DNA from: Gymnopilus junonius
Lineage: Eukaryota > Basidiomycota > Agaricomycetes > Agaricales > Galerinaceae
Assembly (NCBI GenBank): GCA_015501075.1
Contig: JADNYJ010000002.1
Coordinates: forward strand, 434,001 to 498,000
Reading direction: 5' to 3'
Length of the DNA: 64,000 bases
Shown: one piece after another, positions 10,920 through 21,485 of the stretch
Position numbering within the stretch: the first letter of the stretch is position 1
Layout: every line of letters begins with the position of its first letter
Notes under the pieces: generated by a model
Databases searched by the model: none
Told to the model about the DNA's origin: nothing
Seen by the model: the letters and a program-made list of their open reading frames with translations, nothing else
Made by a program: the position numbers and the translations under genes

Positions 10920-11240
10920 AACTATAAAGCTATTATTTCATATGGTGTTCATAGCAATAAAAATGGTTTCAAATCTTCTGCTTCCCCAACAGCATGTGTA
11001 CTTTTTTTTTTCAAGATGAACTGTGCTCCAACACTAACACAACAAAAAATGCCTCTCCTCTCTCATTTGCACTTGAAGGTAGCACAGTCTATGAACAGGG
11101 CTGTTATACACATGACAGGGAAGTGAGTTAGATGCTGTCTGCCCAATTGACAATGAACAACAGCAATCAGGCAAGCATAAGATACTTCAGCTGTTGACTA
11201 ATACCAAATTGAACAATATTTCCGCCCTAAGCATTGCCAT
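10920..11240. other. Tail-to-tail intergenic region
   Basis: About 320 bp of AT-rich sequence between two convergent genes. It contains ATAAA/AATAAA-like runs and an 11-base T run near 11003, consistent with 3' ends. No gene is seen. Confidence 0.5.
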
Positions 11241-11838
11241 TTATCCCTGAGTTGTGGCACGTGTCAAACCCGCAATGAATTGACACTAGAAATTGAGAGA
11301 AAAGTCAACACAAATGTGGTACACTGACAGTGAAGGTCTTACCAATATGACAGCGGAGATGCGTTGCATGCGCCTCTCAAGAGCTTGTTGTTGGGCCTCT
11401 TCATTGTTAGGTAGCAAAGTGGGTACCTGTGATGAGTAAATCGTGAGTACAGGCAATATTTAAGAGCCGATAGCTGGCTACCAATGGCGCGACGGTCGGG
11501 CGAGGGCCAGGTCGAGCTGGCGGGACATCTAACGCGACGTATTCATCATCAAATACAGTGTGCTTAGCAGAGAAATGTGCTATAAGTAGCTTTCCATGTC
11601 CCAATAGCATAACTGAACTCACAAAAAGACGAGATACATTATCGCGGGCCTTATTTCTACGCGAATATGGATGGTATCGTGCACCTCTAGACTCGCTATA
11701 GCTGGGCAACCGAGAGACGTCATTACTGCCTATGGCTTCTTCAAAGGTGGGAAGGCGAGACAGGGAATCCAAGGCGTGCTTTGCAGGGCGTTGGGAATTG
11801 TCAGATCTTGCGTCCATTGGGAGCGGGAGAGGGTGCAC
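11241..11838 (-). CDS. Small protein of unknown function
   Basis: Four exons (11623-11838, 11482-11562, 11343-11426, 11241-11285) with GT-AG introns join in phase to 141 residues. The N-terminal half has LPTFEEAIGSNDVSRLPSYS. The middle is DDEYVALDVPPARPGPRP and the end LPNNEEAQQQALERRMQRIS, then CQFIAGLTRATTQG. The LPSY motif is PY-like and might bind a WW domain, but that is a guess. An in-frame alternative start is MDARSDN. No family is recognised; support is the consistent splicing and coding character. Confidence 0.55.
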
Positions 11839-14800
11839 CCAAAGAAGAGGGCAAATATCCCTGTATTTATGCTGTGCGAGTCTTTACTTCAGGGTCCGTG
11901 GCATCTTACGCTTGGTGAAGTTTTTTTTTTAAAGGGGAGTTTGGAAGAGTCAAATTCGCCGCTCGGGTGACTAATCTAATACGGCGGCGTGTCGCTTCTG
12001 AAAGAGGCATTGAGATAACTTTAAACAGCATTTCCACGAGTAAAAAACATAGGCGCACACGGCACCTTCCTTCGCAACCCTTGATTCTCGAAATGTCCGT
12101 CGGATTCCGTCACAACGAAGGGCGAGAATGTTTTTTAGAGGACATTCGGGAGGTAACCTTATGTGACGGAAGTCCATCTTCTTAACACTCACTGCAGACG
12201 CGTGATGTGTCAATTTATCCAACATAGTCCCAGATCTCCTGCCCAGGACTGCAGACAGGGTCGAAATTTGTTTTTGAAATCTCACACTCCATATGGTGCA
12301 TCTGAAAATCCGTTTGGATAGACGGTGAGGCGGAACAGGCGAGGTAAGTCTGACTTTCCTGCGAGGGACGACGAGAGATGATTTTCGTTATCGAATACGA
12401 TTTACACAGGCAAAAATTGATATCCCGACCCTTCAACAAGCCCCTGATTTCTTGTAGTAACGATTTCCAGTAATTTCGTGTTCCTCAACTTGTCTGGCCG
12501 AAGATTCCGTTTTTGCTCAGGTCGATTTGCTATTTGAACCCCAAGGTAACGCCCTCGATGACGATGATGTACAAAACATGTTACACGAAGACCGTATTGT
12601 CATGGAAGGTCTATAATGTTGTCAGTTCGTGTGCAGGAAAAACGGCGCGCATCGGGAGGCGCGTCAGTCCTTCCTAACTGGGCAAGGGCGCGGTGCCGCC
12701 CGACTCCCGAGGCGGGATGTCACGCATCAAAGGTGACTCATCGGTCGAAGCATTGCGTAAAAGCAGGAAAAGACTAATGTCAATTGCTCTTCTCCTCTCT
12801 TCCACTATGAACAGGTTAGATTTGTGTGAAAATATTTGGTAAATTGTCACCTTCTGTGGGCCTTCCGATGGGCCTTGGTGTACAGCAGAATGCATGTCAT
12901 GAACCCCTCAAGTCAGAGCCCACACATGGTGTCAAGGACAGAAGTGCATCAAGGCGAAAGCGGCAAACGGCTAATACTCCAGATATGGACTGCAAGGGTT
13001 AAAATTCATAAACGGGCTCGCCATTTTTGCTCTCCTGCAATTTTCGAACTGAAAATACGTCTGCTGCAACCTGCTCCAATAGCAACGCCTTGGAATCCCC
13101 TTGAAGTGTGAAATTTTAGGGTGATTAATTGCTGAATGCCTGTCGCAACAGATCTGGAAAGGGATTGAGTCGTATTTGCACCGTCTGGATTGGCCTTTGT
13201 GATGTCGGTCGTATAGACTCTTGAAGTGCTCGAATGGTACAGTCATCTTGGCTACCACCGACGACTGCGCGACTTCGGATCCAGAAAAATTTCCCAGAAA
13301 GCAAGATGAAGAGCCGCAAGGTCTTTGCCGTCCCAAGTTGCTTTTGCGTAGATGGAATGCGTCTCACTTTCCATTTCCTTTGGTCTCTCTGGGATATCCT
13401 TCTCCCGAAATATATGGACCAACATGGTCACTGCGCACTCTTGCCCGCGAACAGGAACTGTCTTGCTTATTGACGACCTTGTCGTGGTAAGATATGGGTT
13501 CGAGTAACGAACAAGGGCCGAAAGGACATTGGATTAGCGGCGCGCGTTACAGTAGGGTTCTTCAGAGTGCTCGATTTGAGCTCGATTTGAGGTTCATTTG
13601 AGGTTCATTTGAATTCGATTTGAAAGTCGGCAAGAGGCCGAGAATCAGTCGGAGCCTCAACTTGGTGAGAAAAGAAGGTGAACCCTTATCCCACTTTGGC
13701 TTATTTTGGCTTTGAGCATCATCAGGGCTCTGCGGTGCCATCAAATCTGTTGCCACATCATCAGTGCCCGCTCATCGCCAACATTGAGCGTCAGTCTGCG
13801 TCGGGGTGGTTGCTGGGCTCGTGCTCAACCTTAATCTGACTTTGGAGTCAGTAGTCATCTTCTGTACAAGATTTAGCTAATATGCTCTCAATAATATCTT
13901 TAATTCATGCTCTTTATTTCCTCTATGAATCACACAAGAGTACGATGACCGACGCAGGCGGCGCTTGCATCGGGAAAGGTCGGGCAGTGATCAAAGGCAA
14001 ATATGTGTGTGTCGATGTCAAAAAAAATGATCAAAAACATCATGTGTTTTGAAACTCAGTTGAGCTTGGCATTTCGATTCAGTGATTTCGTGTGGTACGG
14101 TCAAAGTTGAACATGATTTGGGCTCGATTTCGGACGTTCCCGAGTCTTGCCGTCACGGCTTCTGTTCAAATCAAATTCCAAATCGACCTCAAATGAACCT
14201 CAAATCGAGCTCAAATCGACCACTCTGAAGAACCCTAGTGGCACACCATCAACTCGGGATTTCGGCGGTAAATATCCTCGAAAGATAAAATTCGTGAAGG
14301 CTGACCGTGCTAATAATCCATCCCAAAGTTGCGCAGGAAGGAAAAATTTTGTCCAAAGGCATCTTGAAGGTTTCAGATAGGTTCTAGTTAAGGTGTGGAT
14401 CTCAGTCACCGCGCAAATGAGGCAGCTTCCGGCCGTAACATTTATGTCTTCCCCGAGAATTGAAATTTACAACTCAGACTAGTCGCAACCGACAAAATCA
14501 AGAATGCCGATTGAACTGATCAGTCTATTCCTGAAATTTATCTTCAGCTGTGCTATATTTTCGGGACTTCAGCTTTCGATTTGATAGAGCTATATTGCTA
14601 TGTAAAACTATTCAAGTCGCTAACCCAACCCAGTCAACCTCTAGGAGGAGATTGCCCAAGCCCAAAGATGTCCCTTGCGCTGAAAATTGCCTCCCCAAAT
14701 AACCATTCGCGTGGCATTCTCTGGAGTCCGAGAATTAGGACAGTCGTTAGTCCATACGCCATATTCTCCACTTCATAGCGTTCACAGTGAGGTTAGAGTT

Positions 14801-15699
14801 CATTGTTCAATTCTTGAAGGCCACGAAGGCGCTATCCCGCCATCATTGCTTCCGTTCCTTTCCAATTCCGCAACATCGATTCGCCCTTGTCATTCGACGT
14901 CCCAAGTTCGCACCTCATCTGCCACCAGATGATGTCTGAGACCTTAGTGCTGGGTGGTAAGAAATTGCAAGAGCTTGCCAAGTTGTCGATAAATCAGAAA
15001 TATGTGGGTTTCTCTTAGGTATTAGTTTTCAATTCAAAAGATCTGATTGTGCTCTGCTCCACATGCAACTAACTACTCGCTCTCACCTGCTGATTTATGT
15101 CCACGAGAATGGGTCAAAAATTCCTTCAATTCACAAGACCGCGACGCTGTCAATTGGACTAAGGAGATTATAATTATACGGCGGGCAAGGATCTGTCCAG
15201 ATGGCTTAAAATGAGCATCTTGTGATATAAATTTGCTCATTTTGGGCCGTTTGGACAGTTGTGTACCCGTCCTGTATGACTCCAGGCATCCCTGACATGT
15301 TCTACAGATCCTTATTATCAATTGGCACAAACTTTTGACCGTCTAACATGGAGCGGTGCATGACTTGATTGCTCTGAAGAGAAAACAAGTCAGCATCGTA
15401 TGTAGGCACAGATTCCAGGCTACGGAGGTATTAAAGATTAAAAACCGACGGAAGCATGTTATCAAGTGAGAGGCGTGAAAGAGGGAGAGTGTCATCATCA
15501 GTGGGGATTAATGAAGTCCTATCATCTTGCTGATGTTATGCCCGTGGCTTGTTGTCGAGTGAGGCCTGAAGGTATACAATACAAATCCGATGGCCGGTAA
15601 AACCGCCTTCATTCAAAAACTAGGGACGGTATTCTCATAAGAAAAGACAGAGACTCTGGATATCATATTGCGGCATATTCCTGCTGCCAACGAAAATGC
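11839..15699. other. Gene-poor 3.8-kb region with an inserted element
   Basis: I find no supportable protein gene here. Open frames are short, on both strands and without recognisable motifs or consistent splice sites. The stretch contains the inverted-repeat element at 13553-14237. The remainder may be decayed repeats or promoter of the genes on either side. Confidence 0.6.
13553..14237. mobile_element. Non-autonomous inverted-repeat transposon (MITE-like)
   Basis: The left end from 13555 reads AGGGTTCTTCAGAGTG, and the right end up to 14235 is its reverse complement. The first roughly 50 bp match with a single mismatch, and weaker inverted similarity continues to about 100 bp, including GGCAAGA...CG(G/A)GAA blocks. 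Both ends are flanked by TA (13553-13554 and 14236-14237), as expected for a TA target duplication of Tc1/mariner-type transposition. The termini also carry short repeats of CGATTTGAG and TTCATTTGAGG. The interior has no transposase, so it would need one in trans. Length is 685 bp including both TAs. Confidence 0.8.
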
Positions 15700-16488
15700 T
15701 CATTTTATTTTCTTTGCTTCTCCTTTTCCTTGACCAAAGTAATACCTCTCCCTGCCGATTCCAAGGAACCAAGCGATGCTACGGAAAATTTGAGCACCGT
15801 GTAAAGCAATCTCAAAGATAAGGACATACCGCGAGACATGCAGCAAGAGAACAACACTAAGATTCCCATGTGTCGTGGTATTCCATTGCGAAGGTTGGTA
15901 TTTGACATCCTGCGGAAGGCTGTCAAATGTCAAGTAAATGCTTTACGCAGTGAACATGGTCCTCGTAAGTCAACCACATATCGAAAGAGATGGAGACTCC
16001 TAACTGGGTTACCTATTAATTGACAGTAGGTGAGAATTAGGACCATGAATTCGAAAGGAAGCAAGACGTACATCTGCGATTGCAAGGGAAACTAAAAAGA
16101 CCCCCATGAGCTTTTCCTGACCAGCAAGGTCATTGCCGAGAGTATCTCGGATTGCACGATAGCCAAGGGAAGTCATAAAGCAGAGGAGAATGTAGCCTAG
16201 GGTATGTTCAGCGGAATAAACAAAAATCAAGTATAGATTGACATATGGTAAGTTGCCACACTGCAATGGTTGCCCGTGGATCCATGTTTTCCGGAGGAGG
16301 TCCCGTAGTAGGAACGAGCTCGTTGTAAAACCAACTGGGCCCCCACATCAGCGAAGTAACGAATGGGCCTATTTCGGAGACTGGAAGCCTTTTAACGGAA
16401 ACTACGACGCGAAAGAAAACTTCGTACGAGGCTCAAAGTAGAGGAAAATGAACTTGTAATAGCCTGGCAAAGTGTCGAACCTAGTCAT
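15700..16488 (-). CDS. DUF7704-like four-helix membrane protein, copy A
   Basis: The product starts MTRFDTLPGYYKFIFLYFEP, followed by SLMWGPSWFYNELVPT, MDPRATIAVWQLT, YRAIRDTLGNDLAGQEKLMG, VFLVSLAIADV, then SIAWFLGIGRERYYFGQGKG near the end. The LPG-YF-EP start, DPR-WQL core, hydrophobic helices and final RYYFGQ fit a fungal family of small multi-pass membrane proteins that I believe is DUF7704. Function is unknown. Several introns interrupt it; outer ends are set by ATG 16488 and stop 15700. It is a tandem paralogue of the gene at 16905-17775, with the same order of motifs. Confidence 0.7.
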
Positions 16489-16904
16489 CGCTGTTTCTTT
16501 TTCGATGGATGTAGGAGCGAAGGCAGAACAGAAAGGTTGAATCGTTCGGGATTTTATGTTCGACATCGGCATGACATTATCGGCATGGGTGTTGCAGATA
16601 TTCAACACTTCCAGTGGCACTTCGTCACTTCGGTCTTGATGCGGTAAACCACCCTGAAATCAGAAGGTAATCTGCACCTTGTCAATGGACGGCAGCCGCT
16701 CATGCTGACCATCATTGTATGCATATACATAAGTTACCGGGGCATTGCCACAAATGTATCTGGACAAGGTTTGGAATGCTATACGCCACTAAGCTGATAG
16801 AACCCATGACACAGCACATTGACTGATAATACGGAATGCAGCAAGATAACAAAACCGATAGGCCGAGGTCCAAGGATCGCAATGATCGCAAACGGCTTTG
16901 ATAC
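16489..16904. other. Spacer between tandem DUF7704-like genes
   Basis: About 415 bp between the stop of copy B and the start of copy A, presumably the promoter of copy A. No gene or repeat is recognised. Confidence 0.5.
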
Positions 16905-17775
16905 TTAATTCACCTTGGCTCTCCCGGCTCGCTGTCCAAAGTAGTAGCGTGTGCGACCTAGACCTGCATACCAGGCCACTCTACCAAAGGAATACAATCA
17001 GAAGTGAGACGATTGCAAAATAAACAACGCGTACCTGAAAAGAAATAGAAAAACCACTACTGTTATATTACCGTGAGTCATACTATTCCAAAAGGAAGGG
17101 CTGTATTTGAGTTCTGACGGCAGGCCAACGTAAGAAGCGATGATGCTGAGGAGTACAAATTAGGTATTTGCCCCGAATTAACAACAATTATGCCGTCCGA
17201 TATTAAATGCACGAACTGTGTCAACTGTATGCAAGGGACATTCAAATGTGGAGGGCGCGGAGAAAAGCAAAAGGCCGGTGAGAGATGGTGTTGAAGATAG
17301 TAGTAGCTCAAGCTTACGTCTGCAATGCCTAAGGCCAGGAAGCTAGCTCCAAGGATACGCTCCTGTGCAGCGGGATTGTTGGGTAAAGCATCTCGCACAG
17401 CACGGAATACCAGAGACGAGATAAGACCAAGAAGAAAGTAGCCTGTTTGAAAGCAGGTATTGAGACACTGAGCGACATTGAAAGCAACGACTTAGGGGCA
17501 TACAATTCGATAACTGCCAGATTGCCATCGTAGTCCTGGGTTCCAGTGCAGTCGTTGGATGAGGCGAAGTCGACGGAATAAGCTGATGATGAAACCAGGA
17601 TGCGCCGGGATACAGCCAGACCATGACGGCCGGTGTGAACGTCGACACTGGTCATGACGAGTGTTACATCATAACACCAAAGTAAAGAGAACAGAAAGCA
17701 CAACATACTTGGCTCAAGATAAAGAAAGAGAAATCGATAGAAACCGGGCAAGGCAGGGAACGTATCTTGTGCCAT
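16905..17775 (-). CDS. DUF7704-like four-helix membrane protein, copy B
   Basis: This copy starts MAQDTFPALPGFYRFLFLYL and continues TPAVMVWLYPGASWFHHQLI, LEPRTTMAIWQLSN, YFLLGLISSLVFRAVRDAL, AQERILGASFLALGIAD, then SFWNSMTHGNITVVVFLFLF and VAWYAGLGRTRYYFGQRAGR, ending AKVN. It aligns with copy A motif by motif and shares its intron pattern, so the two arose by tandem duplication, though they have diverged clearly. An upstream in-frame ATG at 17817 would add 14 residues. Role is unknown; the hydrophobic profile suggests about four membrane helices. Confidence 0.75.
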
Positions 17776-18004
17776 AGTAGGAAGAGACGAGAGGCGTGAA
17801 TTTGGCATGAAAGGCATGATGCATGAAATTGGTAATTGGTAATAAAATTTGGCTGACTACGCTAATGATAACTCAGGTATTTACGTAGCTACGTAAGCAC
17901 CTCGCCAGCTCTTGAAATCAGAATAAGAACATAGCATCGCAAGGGGGACGTCAGCCGGACCCGCACTCCCCAATTGCTAGAGCAAGCTCCGGTCACACAA
18001 TGCT

Positions 18005-18140
18005 ATGGGAAATGGAGAGTAAAAGGAGAATATGGAACAAGATGGACAGGCAGGGGGAAATAAAGATAAGGAAGAAAAGGGAGAAAATAATGAGGAAGAA
18101 GAAGAAGGAAAAGGAGAAGAAGCTGAGGACGAATGACAGG
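18005..18140 (+). repeat. Purine-rich tract in a divergent promoter
   Basis: About 135 bp are almost all A and G on the plus strand, with runs such as GGAAGAAAAGGGAGAAAATA and GAGGAAGAAGAAGAAGG. It lies in the 507-bp divergent spacer between DUF7704 copy B and the CofD-like gene. Such tracts can exclude nucleosomes or form triplex DNA; no function is shown by the sequence. Confidence 0.5.
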
Positions 18141-18282
18141 AATGGAGTGAGGATAAGTAAAGGAATGTAAGCTACTGAACCGCGGCGTCAATTCTTGAAC
18201 GAGCACCGGGCCGGAATCCGGTGCTAATTTTGGGCATTCTTCTTGGACGCAGTAAGCTTATCTTAGAACTACCAAGCTTCAA

Positions 18283-20252
18283 ATGTTGCCAGGCAGAAAT
18301 ATTCAAGACCAGGGGCTAACGGTTTCACAACAACACAGTCCAGGCTCCTCCGTTTTTGACCTCCCAATTCAAGTAACAAATCCACCCTTTGCGACGGCAA
18401 ATGGCGCGATTCGCGACCAGCTCTCGTCATTGAGCTCTATAGAACGCGGCTTGTCTCCTGGGGAAGCTTCATTTCTCATTATTTCGGGAGGCACTGGAGG
18501 GAACGCGCTTTGTTCTTCCTTTAGAAATGCCTGTTATGTTTTGCCCGTATCGGATGACGGTGGTTCATCCAGTGAGATTATACGTGTGCTGGGTGGCCCT
18601 TCTGTTGGTGACGTGAACATGTTTCTAAGTTGAATGTAGACTAACAGCTTCATGCAGGAGATATAAGGTCCCGTCTTATTCGTTTAATACCCCTTGCTGC
18701 CCCGTCTTCTCCTTTAGATGCTATCAGGCGACTATTAGCATACCGTTTGCCTGCTCATGCATCAGAGACAGCTGCACGAGACGAATGGAGAGATATAGTT
18801 GAAGGTCGTAGTATTTTGTGGAAGGGAATTCCAATTGACAGGAAGGAGACCATCCGAGGTACGTGTATATGCATCTGCAAGGTACACTCGGATGTCTGAG
18901 CAATTCAGGATTCCTTGTACATTTTGAAAGCGAATTGCTGAAGCGGGCGCACAAGAATTTCGACTTTCGTAATGGAAGGAAAGTTGCAGCTTTGTCGGTC
19001 ATTTTTCGAAATTGACAACATTTTCCCCTTGTCTTCCCAATACAGCATTGGAAATTACTTTTTAGCCGCAGCCCAGGGCTTCTTTAGATCGTTGCCTTCC
19101 GCTATATTTCTGTTTTCCTCCATCACAAATAGCCAGGCAAGTGTATATTGTGATTCAAGAGCCTCACTTTACGTTTTATTAGGCGAATATTCTTCCTGCC
19201 ATTGTAACAAACCATACAGTAACAATTGCAGCGGAATTGGTAAGAAGTTGCGCCAATCATTTCCTTCATTTTGTTGAGAGGAAAGACACACAGGAAGACG
19301 GTCAGCGACTCGTTGGACAGTGCGAAATCTCGCATCCCATATTGTCTACTGGTCTGGCCTTTCCACCACCCGAGGAAGTTCCTTCCTCCCTAATTGACGG
19401 AATCGGTGAATACAGAATCGTATCACCTCGTCAGAATGTCATGTTCGAATCACTTTCTAAGGGAACTCACGAGCCCCTTCCTTCTCGGATAAGTCGTGAG
19501 TTTTGGCGGCATTCTTTTTTCCCTCTGATTTAACATGATTGAGGCAGGCCTTTACTACATTAATGGATATGGAATGGAAATTCACCCATCCCCAAATGCT
19601 GAGTTCCTTTCAAATCTAGCGTCTAGGGACATGTTGGTTTACTCGTGCGGCTCTTTATGGACTAGGTAACACTTGTCGTTCTTTGCCTTTTCGTGCCATT
19701 GACGATTTGACTTGAGCGTCATGCCTTGCTTGGCATTGAAAGGCGTTGCAGGAAGCATTGCACGCTCACTGGCGCTCAAAGCAAAGGTTCTCCTATGTAA
19801 GTCTCTCGGGCGCCTTCATAAGATCATTATAACATGCATCTACAGTGAATGCGGAGAATGACCGCGAGACTCACGGATACACGGCTGCAGACTATATACA
19901 GTGTGTTATATAAATTTTGCAGATGTCTTCCGCAACTGATAATCCACTCTTCAGAGCGATTACTCGGACGCTGAATACGAGCCACTCTGCGCATACATAT
20001 GGTTTAGGGGGAGCAAATACAACATATCCCATCTCGGCGTTCATTACGGATTTGGTCTACTTACAAGGGACCCAGGTTTCTGTGGACGTGAACCAGATCA
20101 CAGTAAGTACCACACCATAAACGGAAAAAGAAGCGCTGAAATTTGTGGAACAGTCGTTGGGAGTGCGATGCAGAGAAGTTGAGGGGGGTTCGCGATTCGA
20201 CGCTGATTCTGTAGCGCTCGTTATGAGGAGAATATGGGCGGATGTGAACTAA
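18283..20252 (+). CDS. CofD/YvcK-fold protein (UPF0052-like)
   Basis: Members of this fold include bacterial YvcK (gluconeogenesis factor) and archaeal CofD (2-phospho-L-lactate transferase of F420 synthesis). Fungal members are uncharacterised. Motifs in order: FLIISGGTGGNALCSSF (glycine loop), VLPVSDDGGSSSEIIRVLGG, PSVGDIRSRLIRLIP, RAHKNFDFRNGSIGNYFLAA, GFFRSLPSAIFLFSSITN, ILPAIVTNHTVTIAAEL, then FYYINGYGMEIHPSPNAEFL, MLVYSCGSLWT, MPCLALKGVAGSIA and AFITDLVYLQGTQV, ending MRRIWADVN. About eight short introns. The intron inside NGSIGN (18979-19045) begins GA, not GT. I do not infer F420 synthesis from this gene alone. Confidence 0.85.
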
Positions 20253-20395
20253 ATATAGACTTGTTTATAATGTGCTAAAAGAGACTCTGCTTCTGTGTGG
20301 CGGGTCTGGTCATATCTCCCACCCTATGTCCAATCTTGCTCAGATGACATGGCTACTTAAAGCCTTCTAAGATTGTCCCAATCTCTGCTCCCTCC

Positions 20396-21361
20396 ATGCT
20401 ACCCGCTCCTCACGAGCCACTTCACGACGATCTCCAAACTGACCACGGCGAGTCTCTGGTAACCTCATTCCAGCAGCTTACGCTGACCAGCTTGCACAGG
20501 TTTTGGGGATCAGTCTTTCCCTGCAAACCAATCTTCACTGACATCGCATGCGAGCGATCCATCGGCACTTCCTAACGAGGCAGCAAAGCTAGCGACAGGA
20601 AACGAGAGCGCAGCGGACACTGTACTGCCAAACCCCAATCAACCTGATATCATCATTACATCGGACACCAGTATTCTCCATCTCCCTGCCACTGACGTAG
20701 TCTTGAGCGCGACCACCGAAACTAGCTACAATGAATTGGAAACGCCTCTCACGGCGGAGTCTCTACATCGTCCTGCAAAAGTTCGCTTTCGGTCTAGGGT
20801 TCGTATCACATCTGGGTTGAACCGCCAAAAGTCTACATCACATTCTGAGCAAAATCATCTGACCTTTTCTGAGACTTCCTCGATCTCCGGTTCTTCATCT
20901 TCGTCGATATCTGTTCCTCTTCGTAGCCATGCGGATGACGAGGTCGGGAAGCCCGGATGGGGCACACTGGGCCAACGTGTTTCCATCTTCGCCAAAGCCA
21001 ATTCTCATACGAAAAAGGTCCCCAAACGAGTTTTGTCGTCCAAAACCGTTCAAGATGGGACCAGAACCAACGACGAGGAGATGAATGAACGAACACCCTT
21101 AACTCATCATTTAAATCGCAACGGGATAATTAATAATTTCAGCGGCCCTGCGGTTCACGAGCATGTGTCAAATCACGCCAGAGGGATAGAGCTAAAGTTT
21201 GGTCCTTGGCCTAGTCGCCTTATTAATCATAATGTACGTGCCCTACAACTCATCGAGTCATGCAGTCCATTTAGACATTCCTCTAGTGGTGGTGGTGGCA
21301 GTTGGAACCAATCGTGTGTTGTCATTGCCTTGATGAATCAGATGACGACACCCTAGACTAA
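20396..21361 (+). CDS. Unknown Ser/Thr-rich protein with Trp/Cys-rich C-terminus
   Basis: The main exon (about 20502-21235) is open and Ser/Thr-rich: AKVRFRSRVRITSGL, GKPGWGTLGQRVSIFAKAN, NERTPLTHHLNRNG and KFGPWPSRLINHN. A GT-AG intron joins it to a last exon encoding WWWQLEPIVCCHCLDE and ending SDDDTLD at 21361. The proposed first exon from ATG 20396 (MLPAPHEPLHDDLQTDHGES) precedes a good GTAACC donor, but its phase is one base off from the main exon. Either the start is elsewhere or a base is missing. No family is recognised. Tail-to-tail with chorismate synthase. Confidence 0.5.
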
Positions 21362-21485
21362 ATAGCATTTTTCAAGACAGCTGATTTCTATTACCCTTAA
21401 CTCATTGCTAACTTTGATGGTTAAGCATCTAATACGGAACTTTGTTGGGAGGCGCTTTACGTACTCTAATGAAATGGTGTCTGTA

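Noticed and set aside
12600..13500. Several 70-120-codon frames on both strands
   Set aside because: No conserved motif, no agreeing splice sites and weak coding character; treated as gene-poor DNA.
14581..15330. Possible gene fragments near the transposon
   Set aside because: Frames of 65-85 codons only, with Cys/His-poor products; no retroelement or transposase motif could be supported.
20500..21240. Reading the 20.4-kb gene start as a TTG start near 20703
   Set aside because: A non-ATG start is not credible in a fungal nuclear gene, and the open frame continues upstream to a splice acceptor.
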